DNA from: Variovorax beijingensis
GTDB lineage: Bacteria; Pseudomonadota; Gammaproteobacteria; Burkholderiales; Burkholderiaceae_C
Assembly: GCF_003951285.1 (NCBI RefSeq)
Contig: NZ_RXFQ01000018.1
Span: 62,001 to 126,000, forward strand
Reading direction: 5' to 3'
Length of the DNA stretch: 64,000 nucleotides
Of the stretch, positions 27,608 to 35,802 are shown piece by piece (within the stretch, counting starts at the first letter, position 1; every line of letters starts with the position of its first letter). The notes beneath the pieces were generated by a model that was given only the letters and a program-made list of their open reading frames with translations, had not been told where the DNA came from and searched no databases. A program made the position numbers and the translations under genes.

Positions 27608-27736
27608 ATGAAGAAGCTCTGGTTCGCGCTCCTTTTCCTTGCGGGCGGCTTCGCGCACGAAGTGCGCAATCCGGTGAGCTGCCAATGCATCACCGCCCGC
27701 GAATTCGCGGGTGCCCGAAAACGCGATCGTGCATGA
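27608..27736 (+). other. 42-codon ORF with signal-peptide-like start, probable remnant
   Basis: Starts 1 bp after the thioredoxin-like stop with a fair ribosome site (GGGAAGCTGAG). MKKLWFALLFLAGGFA looks like a signal peptide, but the remaining 26 residues are short and basic. Probably the 5' end of a secreted-protein gene cut off where the broken tannase gene abuts; a genuine tiny protein is possible. Confidence 0.35.
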
Positions 27737-27786
27737 AGCGGGCGGGGCGCCCGGCAGCCCTTTGCTTCGAGGGGACGCCACCAGCT

Positions 27787-28720
27787 TCATCGGCGCGGCT
27801 CAGTCCCACGCCTGGTTTCGCATTTGCACTTTCCAGGCTCCTGCAACAGCCCATCGACCAGCCCGTCCTGCGCGTCGCACGCCGCCAGCACTGCCTTGTG
27901 GATCATGGGCAGCTTGGCTCGCGGGATGCCCTGCGCGGGGTCGCGCATTCCCTTCACGCTGACCCATGCCGGCGAGAGCATCGATCCTGTCCTGTCGAGG
28001 ACCGGGGCACCGGCCACGATGCCGTCGAAGTTCTCGGGATACCGTTGCGCCTGCATCACGCCCTTGCCACCACCTTGGGAGCATCCGATCCAGTACGACT
28101 TGCTTGCGGGCGATCCATAGAAGACAGAAGACGCGCGTGATCTGTTTGCCCGCCACCGCCGTGACCGCCTGCGCGCGATAGCCGAAGTCGATCACCTTCT
28201 GCGAGTGCCCGACCGCCCAGCTTTGTTCATGGATGTTTCCGACCTTGGACACATGGCCGTTATCGGTCGAAAGCGAGGCATAGCCACGTGCCAGCCCTTC
28301 GGTCAGGCGTGAGTACGTGATGGCTCCGCTATTTCCCCCGCCGCCATTTGCCAGGAAGCGGCCGTTCCAATTCGATGCATTGGGCAGCCACATTTCGAAT
28401 TTGATGTCCGAGTCCGACGATGGCCGCGCGGTGATCTGTACCCGGCAGAAGGGCTGGGCAGCGGCGCGCTTCTCGCCCGGCGGAACGAAGCCTGCAGGCA
28501 GCATCTCTGCCTTGTCCGCAGTGACATTCGGGACATCGGCAAACGCTGTCAAGCTTTCACACGCACCAGCCTCGGCCCCCGGAGGTCCCGAGCACGCGGA
28601 CAATGCGGCAACGACTGTGATGAGGGCGAATGGTGCGCAAACAGACGAGGCCGTGTACTTGGTGGCGAGCTCCGTGCGATGAATCGAAAGGGTGTTTGGG
28701 GCAGCACGGAAAGAACGCAT
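27787..28720 (-). pseudogene. Tannase/feruloyl-esterase family gene, frameshifted and 3'-truncated
   Basis: The start encodes a lipoprotein-type signal (VAALSACSG) and the tannase N-terminal region (FCRVQITARPSSDSDIKFEM, then LPNASNWNGRFLANGGGGNSG, then STDNGHVSK). At 28119-28132 a tandem duplication of the 7-mer GTCTTCT (gene strand) shifts the frame. In the new frame follow YGSPASKSYWIGCSQGGGKG, with the nucleophile motif GCSQGG, and YPENFDGIVAGAPV. Translation stops near 27787, before the Asp and His catalytic residues expected at the far end of the usual 500-plus-residue enzyme. Two independent lesions make it non-functional. Confidence 0.8.
28119..28132. repeat. 7-bp tandem duplication that breaks the tannase frame
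   Basis: AGAAGAC is repeated twice in direct succession on the + strand. Removing one copy restores VFYGSPASKS in frame across the junction, which identifies the duplication as the inactivating event. Confidence 0.75.
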
Positions 28721-28766
28721 GCCTTGGCGATGCGTGCGGGCGCGTGCAAAGTGGTCCTGCGGATGC

Positions 28767-30113
28767 TCACTCGATGTGGATGCGGACACCGTCTGCGACC
28801 AGACTTCGCCGTAAGCGTGCGACATCGATGGCTTGCACCGGGGCTGACCCGGCCTGGGCGGCGGCGGTGCCCGCGGCTTGCCCCATCACGAAGCAGCCAC
28901 CGCTGACGCGCGCTGCCGATTGGCCCTCGTGCGTCATCGACGCGCAGCGCCCGGCCACCAAGAGATTCTGGACCTTGCGCGGGACGAGCATTCGCCAGGG
29001 CAGATCGTTGAAGGGCCTGTCGCTGTCCGTCGGAAAGCGCCAGTCGATGCGCCCCTCCGCATGCAGTTCCATCGGCCAGGTGTTGATGCCGATGCTGTCG
29101 TCAAACTGCGCCGAATCAAGGATGTCTTCTCCCCTGAGCGCGTAGATGCCTTCAATGCGCCGAGTCTCCCGGATGCCGACCTGCGGCGCGATGTCGGCGA
29201 TCCGCGCTTTCTCGAAGCCGGGCACCTGCTCGCGCAGGAAATGAAGGTAGTTCACGATCTGGCGCCTGCCCTCCTTCTCGCCCTCACTGAGTTGACGGGC
29301 GTCGACGCCGTTCATCGCGCCTCCTTTGGCGTTTCGCAACTGGGTCACGTTGGCGCGCCACTCGGTAGGATCGATCTGCGGGCGCAGGATGGCGCCTTCG
29401 CGTGGGAATCGATAGCGGTCCGGATGCTGTTTGTGCGCCCGCTCCATGAAGTTGTTGATCGCGCTGAATTCACCGATTGCGGCAAGGGCGGGCTCGGGGT
29501 CGACTTGACCCACGCGGAACATGGTCGTCGGAAAAAGACCGCTTCCAGCACCGTCCCCGACAACGAATGGAACACCTGCGTGGGCTGCGACGTCGCCATC
29601 GCCGGTGCAGTCGATGAACACGCCACCGCGGATCGCCAGACGGCCCGACTTGGTTTCCACGACGAGTGCTGCAATCTGTTCGCCTTCCATCAGCACACCT
29701 GCTGCGCAAGCATGGAAGAGAGACTGGACGCCGGCGGCGTCGAGCATCTGGTCTGCGGCGCATTTGTAGGCGGAAACATCGTAGGACCTGACACGGATCC
29801 GTCCCTGCATGCCGTCTTGAGGTTGATTCAGTCCGCCCAGGGCCTCAAGGCGCGCGAGGAGGTCGTCCACCACGCCGTGCACCATCTGTTGCATCTCTCC
29901 GTGGTGGCGTCCGTACAGGCCGGCAAAGTTCGTCACGCCACCGGCGGTACCCATTCCGCCAAGGAAGCCGTAGTGCTCAATCAGCAACGTGCGTGCACCG
30001 TGACGCGCCGCACTGGCGGCGGCGGCGATGCCGGAGGGGCCGCCGCCTGCGATGACGACGTCGTACTCGCCAAACACAGGAAGGTTCTTTGATTCTTCGA
30101 TCATGGTTTTCAT
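28767..30113 (-). CDS. FAD-dependent oxidoreductase (FAD_oxidored family)
   Basis: 448 aa. N-terminal dinucleotide fold YDVVIAGGGPSGIAAAASAARHGARTLLIE, then GFLGGMGTAGGVTNF, the strand GGVFIDCTGDGDVAAHAGVPF, and the C-terminal FAD contact LLVAGRCASMTHEGQSAARVSGGCFVMGQAAG. This pattern is typical of the family annotated as FAD-dependent oxidoreductases, often beside TctC receptors; substrates are mostly unknown. ATG 30113 has GAGGA about 6 nt upstream. It follows the TctC gene at 30192 on the same strand (78 bp gap), so the receptor probably imports its substrate. Confidence 0.85.
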   Translation of the reverse strand: MKTMIEESKNLPVFGEYDVVIAGGGPSGIAAAASAARHGARTLLIEHYGFLGGMGTAGGVTNFAGLYGRHHGEMQQMVHGVVDDLLARLEALGGLNQPQDGMQGRIRVRSYDVSAYKCAADQMLDAAGVQSLFHACAAGVLMEGEQIAALVVETKSGRLAIRGGVFIDCTGDGDVAAHAGVPFVVGDGAGSGLFPTTMFRVGQVDPEPALAAIGEFSAINNFMERAHKQHPDRYRFPREGAILRPQIDPTEWRANVTQLRNAKGGAMNGVDARQLSEGEKEGRRQIVNYLHFLREQVPGFEKARIADIAPQVGIRETRRIEGIYALRGEDILDSAQFDDSIGINTWPMELHAEGRIDWRFPTDSDRPFNDLPWRMLVPRKVQNLLVAGRCASMTHEGQSAARVSGGCFVMGQAAGTAAAQAGSAPVQAIDVARLRRSLVADGVRIHIE

Positions 30114-30191
30114 CTGAAGTCCTCGTCGGCGTGCGAGAAGGCCGTTCGCGCAACCCGGTGTTTGGTCAACATGGCATCGTGGGCTTCCGGA

Positions 30192-31166
30192 TCAGTCAAG
30201 CGTGATGCTGTTCTTCTCGATCACCGGTTTCCAGCGCGCCACTTCGTCGTTCACCATGCTGCGAAACTGTGTCGGCGTATTCGCGACAGGCTCCATGTAC
30301 TGCGCATGGAGCTTCTCCTGGATCGATGGCTCGGTGAGGATCTGTACGAGTTCGCTGCTCAGGCGCTTCACGATCTCGGGTGGCGTTCTGGCCGGCGCGA
30401 CGATCCCGATCCAGGCATCTGCCTGGATCTCGGGTGCCCCGACCTCCGCGAGCGTTGGCAGTTGAGGCAGAAATGCCGAGCGCTTCGACGAGGCGATCGC
30501 CAGAGCCTTGATCCGCCCTGATTTCACAAAAGGCATGACCGTTGCGGCTGGCAGCACACCCATGTCGACTTCACCAGAGATGATCGCCGCGACCGCCGCG
30601 CCCGAGCCCGGATATGGCACGTGCACGAGGTTGGCAGAAGCGCGTGCTGCGAGCGCCTGCATGGCGAGGTGCGACGCCGATCCGGCACCGATGGACGCGA
30701 AGCTGTACTTGCCTGGGTTCTTCTTCAGTTGAGCGAGCAGGTCGGTGGCGTTGTCCGCCGCGAACTTGGAAGACGCGACCAGGACTGCGGGTTGGGACGC
30801 GGCGACCGTGATGAGCTCGATGTCGCGCGCGGGGTCGTAGGGCATCTTCTTGTAGAGCAGGGCGTTGACGGCCAGCGTGCTCGCGATCCCGATGCCGAGC
30901 GTCTTCCCATCGGGGGCCGCTTTAGCCACCGCATTGGTTCCGATGTTGCCGGAAGCCCCCGGCTTGTTGTCCACGATGACCGGTTGGCCCAAGCGCGTTC
31001 CGAGCCTCTCGCCGACAAGCCGGGCGACCAGATCGGGGGTTGAGCCTGCCGCGAAGGGCACGATCAGGTGAACCGGTCCCTTGGGGTACGTTTGCGCGTG
31101 GAGCGAGGCCGCAGCCAAGCCCATCGAGAGGGAAAGAAGCCACTTGAGTGGCAGGCGACGCCGCAT
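30192..31166 (-). CDS. Bug/TctC-family periplasmic receptor
   Basis: 324 aa. Signal peptide MRRRLPLKWLLSLSMGLAAASLHAQ, then PVHLIVPFAAGSTPDLVARLVGERL, VIVDNKPGASGNIG and LVHVPYPGSGAAVAAIISGEVDMG as Bug landmarks. ATG 31166 has GGAG 7 nt upstream. Paired with a divergent LysR gene and followed by the FAD oxidoreductase gene. Ligand unknown; family members bind carboxylates. Confidence 0.92.
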   Translation of the reverse strand: MRRRLPLKWLLSLSMGLAAASLHAQTYPKGPVHLIVPFAAGSTPDLVARLVGERLGTRLGQPVIVDNKPGASGNIGTNAVAKAAPDGKTLGIGIASTLAVNALLYKKMPYDPARDIELITVAASQPAVLVASSKFAADNATDLLAQLKKNPGKYSFASIGAGSASHLAMQALAARASANLVHVPYPGSGAAVAAIISGEVDMGVLPAATVMPFVKSGRIKALAIASSKRSAFLPQLPTLAEVGAPEIQADAWIGIVAPARTPPEIVKRLSSELVQILTEPSIQEKLHAQYMEPVANTPTQFRSMVNDEVARWKPVIEKNSITLD

Positions 31167-31231
31167 GGTGTGTCTCCGAAGCTGTTGGCTCTGAACGTTG
31201 GCCAGTTGTGGCAACTCTAGGTTTCGGCAAT

Positions 31232-31249
31232 CATCGCGTCCATGCGATG
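31232..31249. promoter_or_regulatory. Inverted repeat in divergent TctC/LysR region
   Basis: CATCGC-N6-GCGATG, a perfect 6-bp dyad, lies 31 bp before the LysR ATG and 65 bp before the TctC ATG. Plausible operator for the adjacent LysR protein. Confidence 0.35.
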
Positions 31250-31280
31250 CCGCACATACTCACCAGCGGAAAACTAAATA

Positions 31281-32165
31281 ATGGACATGCGACTTCTTGC
31301 GGTCTTCGACGAGGTGTACAAGACGCGCAGCGTCACGCGGGCCGCCGAAAACCTGGATATTCCCCAGACATCCGTGAGCTTGGCCCTGGCTCGGATGCGA
31401 CGTCAGTTCAACGACCCGCTGTTCGTACGAACTGCGGAAGGCATGGTGCCCACGCCTCACGCCGCCGACCTTCTAAGGCCTTTGCGTCAGGCCCTTGAGC
31501 TGCTTCGGGTGGCCACCCGTCAGCAGGTCGTCTTCGACGCGGGAAGCTCAAGCCGGCATTTCAAGATCTGCATGACGGACGTCAGTCACCTCGAGTTCCT
31601 GCCACGGCTGATCCACCGCGCGGCGCAGGTCGCACCTTCCATCCATATCGAGGTACTGCGCATAGGGCCGGACACTCGCCGGTTGCTTGAAAATGGGGAG
31701 GCGGACCTGGCCGTGGGCTACATGCCGGAACTCGAGGCGGGCTTCTATCAACAGCAGCTTTTCGAGCAGGGCTTTTCGTGCGTGGTGCGCAAAGACCATC
31801 CGCGCGTGGCAAAACGCATGACGCTGACGCTTTTCAAGCGCGAGAAGCACGTAGCAATCACAGCGCCCGGAACGGGACACGACCTGTTGCAGCAACAGCT
31901 GAAGCGCCTCGGTGTCGAACGTCGGCTGGCGCTTTCGCTCCCGACCTTGCCCGGTTTGGGGAACCTGCTGGCGCAATCAGACCTCATTGCGACCGTGCCG
32001 GAGCGGGTCGCACAGATGCTGGTCAGCATTGCCGCGGTGAAGTTGCTCGTGCCTCCCTTTGAACTGCCCGCGTTTGCCATCAAGCAGCACTGGCATGAGC
32101 GTTTTCACCTCGATCCGGCGAACCGTTGGCTCCGATCGATGATCGCCGAGATGTTTCTCGAGTGA
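31281..32165 (+). CDS. LysR-family transcriptional regulator (NodD/SyrM-like)
   Basis: 294 aa. Winged helix at the extreme N-terminus (LLAVFDEVYKTRSVTRAAENLDIPQTSVSLALARMR) followed by FVRTAEGMVPTPHA, the NodD/LinR-type signature, and an effector domain beginning RHFKICMTDVSHLEFLPRL. Ends LDPANRWLRSMIAEMFLE, the tail of this subfamily. Divergent from the TctC gene at 30192. ATG 31287 is an alternative start. Confidence 0.88.
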   Translation: MDMRLLAVFDEVYKTRSVTRAAENLDIPQTSVSLALARMRRQFNDPLFVRTAEGMVPTPHAADLLRPLRQALELLRVATRQQVVFDAGSSSRHFKICMTDVSHLEFLPRLIHRAAQVAPSIHIEVLRIGPDTRRLLENGEADLAVGYMPELEAGFYQQQLFEQGFSCVVRKDHPRVAKRMTLTLFKREKHVAITAPGTGHDLLQQQLKRLGVERRLALSLPTLPGLGNLLAQSDLIATVPERVAQMLVSIAAVKLLVPPFELPAFAIKQHWHERFHLDPANRWLRSMIAEMFLE

Positions 32166-32218
32166 ATAGAAGCTCGCAGGCTTTCATGCCGGCGGAACCG
32201 GCCCCGAACCGACCCCCC

Positions 32219-33172
32219 TCAATCACGGACGTTGACCCCCGACTTGAACAGCTCCAGAAAGGTATTGCGCAGCCAGATGCTGGCCGCATCTCCATGATGT
32301 CGCTGGTGCCACGTCATGGTGATGTCGAATCCGGGAAACTGCACAGGGGGGTCCAGCACCTGGAGCGGTATATGGCCAGCGACTACCGTGGCCAAGTTAC
32401 TTGGAATCACGCCAATCAAGTCAGTTGCAGCGACGACGGGTGCTATGCAAAGGAAGCTGTGCACACGCAACGCCACGCGAGCCCGTACCCTGGGACCTGC
32501 GAGCACTTTTTGTACAGCCGCAGCGTGTTCCATCCCTTCCGGCCCTCCCACGACGTGGCCGATATCGCGGAGTTGCTCCCGAGGCAGGCGCCCGCCAAGC
32601 GAAGGATGGTTGCTTCTTGCCACGTACACGAAGCGCTCGCGAAAAAGGCGGCGCTGGTGTAGTTGCTTGCTGAGCGGCCCGAAGAAGCCGACTGCCAGAT
32701 CGATGTGGCCCGAACCCAGCCCATCCTGCAACTGCACCTGGCTCGTGATCGCGTCGATCGAGACACGAGGCGCTTCCCGCGCGAGGTGTTTCATGAGGTG
32801 GGGCAGGAACAGCCGCTCCCCAACGTCGCTCATCGCGACGCGAAAAACCCGGTCCTCGTGAGTCGGGTCGAACCCTGGCCGGCGAAACGTGGCGCGCAGC
32901 GCTTCGAGCGCTGCCGCCATGGGCGCGGCGAGTGATTCCGCCAATGGCGTCGGGGCGACTCCACGAGGTTGCCGGATGAACAGTTGATCGCCGTACATCG
33001 TCCGCAGGCGCCCCAGGGCACGGCTCACCGCCGGTTGGGACATTCCCAGCTGTGCCCCCGCGGCCGACAAATTCCGGGTACGACCGATGCAGTCGAACAG
33101 TTCCAGCAGCGTGACGTCGAGGTTGCGCGGCAAGGGACGCTGCCCCGTGCCATCTTGATCCACTTTCTGCAT
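32219..33172 (-). CDS. LysR-family regulator divergent from the meta-cleavage operon
   Basis: 317 aa. LDVTLLELFDCIGRTRNLSAAGAQLGMSQPAVSRALGRLR is the winged helix, then FIRQPRGVAPTPLAESL and an effector domain FRVAMSDVGERLFLPHLMKHL; the C-terminus DAASIWLRNTFLELF belongs to the same NodD-like subfamily as the regulator at 31281. It is the obvious candidate activator of the 33260-41114 operon, 87 bp away on the opposite strand. Confidence 0.88.
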   Translation of the reverse strand: MQKVDQDGTGQRPLPRNLDVTLLELFDCIGRTRNLSAAGAQLGMSQPAVSRALGRLRTMYGDQLFIRQPRGVAPTPLAESLAAPMAAALEALRATFRRPGFDPTHEDRVFRVAMSDVGERLFLPHLMKHLAREAPRVSIDAITSQVQLQDGLGSGHIDLAVGFFGPLSKQLHQRRLFRERFVYVARSNHPSLGGRLPREQLRDIGHVVGGPEGMEHAAAVQKVLAGPRVRARVALRVHSFLCIAPVVAATDLIGVIPSNLATVVAGHIPLQVLDPPVQFPGFDITMTWHQRHHGDAASIWLRNTFLELFKSGVNVRD

Positions 33173-33202
33173 ATCACTCTTCCAATCTATTCATTTCTCA
33201 TC

Positions 33203-33216
33203 GATGCGTCCGCATC
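33203..33216. promoter_or_regulatory. Palindrome between LysR gene and meta-cleavage operon
   Basis: GATGCG-TC-CGCATC is a 14-bp near-continuous palindrome in the 87-bp divergent gap, 44 bp upstream of the TctC start. Candidate operator; shares the GCGTCC core with the repeat at 31232-31249, whose adjacent regulator is a paralogue. Confidence 0.4.
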
Positions 33217-33259
33217 CTACAGTCCTCCCTGCATTGACGCGACTCAAGGAGACAACAAC

Positions 33260-34231
33260 ATGATTGCTAGGCGTGAGATTCTCATCGGCGGCGCGGTTGC
33301 GCTGGCTGGACTTCCGGTGCAGGCCCAACCGCTCATGACCAAACCCGTTCGTGTCGTCACGCCCTTTCCGGCGGGCAGTGGGCCCGACGCCGCACTCCGC
33401 GTTGTGGGCGAGACGCTGGCACGCAAGTGGGGCCAACCGGTGGTGGTTGACAACCGTCCAGGCGGCAACGGCTTCATTGCGATCACCACTTTCAAGAACG
33501 CGCCGCCAGACCACCATACCCTGCTGCTCATCGACAGCAATCACGCGACGACGCACCCCCACACATTTGCACGCCTGCCGTACGACGTGGAGAAAGATCT
33601 GCAGCCGGTCGGCATGATTCTGCGCACGCCGTTCTTCGTGGCGGTCGCGCCCGACAGTCCCATGCGCGGTGTCGAGGACATCGTGGCGGCTGCCAAGGCC
33701 AAGCCCGACGCGGTGACCTATGGATCCTGGTTCATGGGCAGTCCGGGACACATCGGGGCACTTCAGTTGCAGGTCTTGCGTGGGATCCGCATGACGCATG
33801 TGCCTTATCGGGACTTTGGCCAGCTGTATGCCGCAGTCGCGACCAAAGAAGTCGACTGGGCCCTCGGAAGCATCGCCAGCGCCGGAGCGCTGGAGCGCGC
33901 CGGAAAGTTGCGCTTCATTGCCTTGGCTGCGCCAAGGCGCGACCCGTCTTATCCCAACGTGCCCGCGACGTCAGAGCTTTCCAATCTGCGCGAGTTCGAT
34001 GTCAGCGCGTGGGCTGGCCTCTTTGCCGCCCGGTCGACGCCGGCACCTGTCGTCGAGCAGCTCGTTGCAGATCTGCGCGACGCACTCGACCGGTCGGACG
34101 TGGTCGAACGCTACCGCACATTCGGCTACGAGGCGCCAAGGCTTGCGCCTGAGGCCTATTCGCAGCTGATCAGAAGGGAAACCACCGCCTGGGGACAGAT
34201 CATCCGCACCGCGAATCTCAAGCTCGACTGA
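33260..34231 (+). CDS. Bug/TctC-family receptor heading the meta-cleavage operon
   Basis: 323 aa. Export segment MIARREILIGGAVALAGLPVQAQ (twin-Arg only weakly suggested), then VRVVTPFPAGSGPDAALRVVGETL, VVVDNRPGGNGFIAI and MTHVPYRDFGQLYAAVATKEVDWA. ATG 33260 follows CAAGGAGACAACAAC, an ideal ribosome site. Its stop abuts the dioxygenase start, so uptake and ring cleavage are coupled. By family it should bind an aromatic or other carboxylate. Confidence 0.92.
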   Translation: MIARREILIGGAVALAGLPVQAQPLMTKPVRVVTPFPAGSGPDAALRVVGETLARKWGQPVVVDNRPGGNGFIAITTFKNAPPDHHTLLLIDSNHATTHPHTFARLPYDVEKDLQPVGMILRTPFFVAVAPDSPMRGVEDIVAAAKAKPDAVTYGSWFMGSPGHIGALQLQVLRGIRMTHVPYRDFGQLYAAVATKEVDWALGSIASAGALERAGKLRFIALAAPRRDPSYPNVPATSELSNLREFDVSAWAGLFAARSTPAPVVEQLVADLRDALDRSDVVERYRTFGYEAPRLAPEAYSQLIRRETTAWGQIIRTANLKLD

Positions 34232-35125
34232 ATGGCCATGATCAACCTTCTCGATATTCGCTACGTGCGCCTTGGGACGCGCGACTCTGGCCAGGCCAAC
34301 CGCTTTGCCCGTGAAGTGCTTGGCCTGGAGCAGGTGCGCCAGGAATCGGGGGCCACCTACTTCCGCAGCGACAGCCGCGATCACACGCTGGTGTACTTCG
34401 AGGGCGATCCGTCCGACCACACCCTGGGGTTCGAGCTTCGCACGGCGGACGAACTGGATCAAGCCGCCGCCGAGCTCAGTAACAGCGGCGTTGAGGTTCG
34501 CGCTGGCACACCAGACGAATGCGAGCAGCGGCACGTCGGGGCTTTCGTGCACTTCAAGGATCCCACGGGCAACAAGATCGACTTGGTCGTGAATCCACAC
34601 CACAGCGGCCGGCGGTACTTCCCATCCCGCGACGCTGGCATCACCGGCTTCAGTCATGTCGGACTGTGCACCACCGATGCAGCCCGCGACGAGCGCTTCT
34701 GGACGCAGATGCTCAGTGCGCGGGTGAGCGACCGCATTGGTGAAGCCGCACTGCTTCGCATCGACGAAGTGCATCACAAGGTGGCGCTGTTTCCCACCAC
34801 GCGTCCTGGCATACAGCACGTCAACCACCAGGTCGAGAGCGTGGACGACATCATGCGGGCTTGGTACATGCTGAAAAAGGCCGACGTGCCGATCGCCTTC
34901 GGACCTGGCCGGCACCCGACCTCGGGCGCGATGTTTCTGTACTTCCGCGGCCCGGACGACATGATCTTCGAGTACTCATCGGGCGTGCGGCTCATTCGCG
35001 CCGAGGACGAAGCCACCTACCAGCCGCGCCAGTTCCCGCGCGCCGAAGAGTCGTTTTGCATGTGGGGTTCGGTGCCGGACATTGCCGAGTTTCGACGGCC
35101 GCAGGGCGCTGGAGCGCAGACGTGA
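34232..35125 (+). CDS. Extradiol (catechol 2,3-) dioxygenase, VOC superfamily
   Basis: 297 aa type I extradiol ring-cleavage enzyme. Two VOC modules: 1-145 degenerate, 146-297 catalytic. The iron ligands are all visible in the second module: His in TGFSHVGLCTTD, His in GIQHVNHQVESVDD and Glu in MIFEYSSGVRLI. It should cleave a catechol next to the hydroxyls to a 2-hydroxymuconic-semialdehyde-type product consumed by the genes downstream. ATG 34232 directly follows the TctC stop; ATG 34238 is possible. The ring substrate is not fixed by sequence. Confidence 0.88.
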   Translation: MAMINLLDIRYVRLGTRDSGQANRFAREVLGLEQVRQESGATYFRSDSRDHTLVYFEGDPSDHTLGFELRTADELDQAAAELSNSGVEVRAGTPDECEQRHVGAFVHFKDPTGNKIDLVVNPHHSGRRYFPSRDAGITGFSHVGLCTTDAARDERFWTQMLSARVSDRIGEAALLRIDEVHHKVALFPTTRPGIQHVNHQVESVDDIMRAWYMLKKADVPIAFGPGRHPTSGAMFLYFRGPDDMIFEYSSGVRLIRAEDEATYQPRQFPRAEESFCMWGSVPDIAEFRRPQGAGAQT

Positions 35126-35802
35126 AGGCCGCGGAAAGCCTTGAGCGCGAGCTTCGCGTCGCGGCGCGCTCGCTGGGGCGGCGTGGCCTTGCGCATGCGT
35201 ATGGCCACTGCAGCGTAAGGCTCGATGAACGGCATTTCCTGGTTTGTGCCCCTCGGCCGATGGCTCTGATCGCGCCCGGAGAGTCCGGACAAGTGGTGCG
35301 CATCGACGGTCCCCTTCCAGAGGGTGTTCTCGGGGAAGTGCGCCTGCACCAACAGCTCTATCGCCGACGCCCTCACGTGCAGGCGGTGGCACGCACGATG
35401 CCGCCCTCGCTCATGGCGCTCGGGACCGCCCGGCGAATTCCGAAGGCGCGGCACGGCATGGGTGCGTATTTCGGCGCCGGTGCCGCGCTCTGGGATGACC
35501 CGCAGCTCGTGCGCGATGACGCGCTTGCTGCTGAGGTGATCGATGCGATGGGCGACTTGAACGCCATCGTGATGCGGGGCAACGGAGTGGTGGTCGCCGC
35601 TGAATCTCTACCCCAAGTGGTTTCACTCACCTGGTTCCTGGAAGACGCAGCGCGGCTGGAGCTGGCCGTGCTCTCCGCCGGACTCGAGCCGGAATCCGCG
35701 GTGCTGGCTGCCAGTGAGCGTGAACGCCGCGCCACCGCTACCGGAGGAATCTTCGAACGCATGTGGGAATACCTCTGCGCCGGGGACCCCGAACTTCAAT
35801 GA
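35122..35802 (+). CDS. Class II aldolase/adducin-family protein lacking zinc histidines
   Basis: 226 aa, GTG start overlapping the dioxygenase stop by 4 bp. The fold is recognisable: GLAHAYGHCSVRLDERHFLV, then GEVRLHQQLYRRRPHVQAVARTMPPSLMALG, then AIVMRGNGVVVAAESLPQVVSLTWFLEDAARLEL. Where active relatives carry HTH the sequence has RTM, and the third His (GHG) is GNG; the acidic residue of GEVRLH remains. Relatives in other meta-pathways decarboxylate carboxylated ring-cleavage products (CmtD, dihydroxyphthalate decarboxylase). That role is plausible here but would need a different metal site. Confidence 0.75.
   Translation: MKAAESLERELRVAARSLGRRGLAHAYGHCSVRLDERHFLVCAPRPMALIAPGESGQVVRIDGPLPEGVLGEVRLHQQLYRRRPHVQAVARTMPPSLMALGTARRIPKARHGMGAYFGAGAALWDDPQLVRDDALAAEVIDAMGDLNAIVMRGNGVVVAAESLPQVVSLTWFLEDAARLELAVLSAGLEPESAVLAASERERRATATGGIFERMWEYLCAGDPELQ

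Noticed and set aside
27711..27962. An 83-codon plus-strand frame downstream of the thioredoxin-like gene
   Set aside because: It runs antisense to the broken tannase gene and has no ribosome site or motif.
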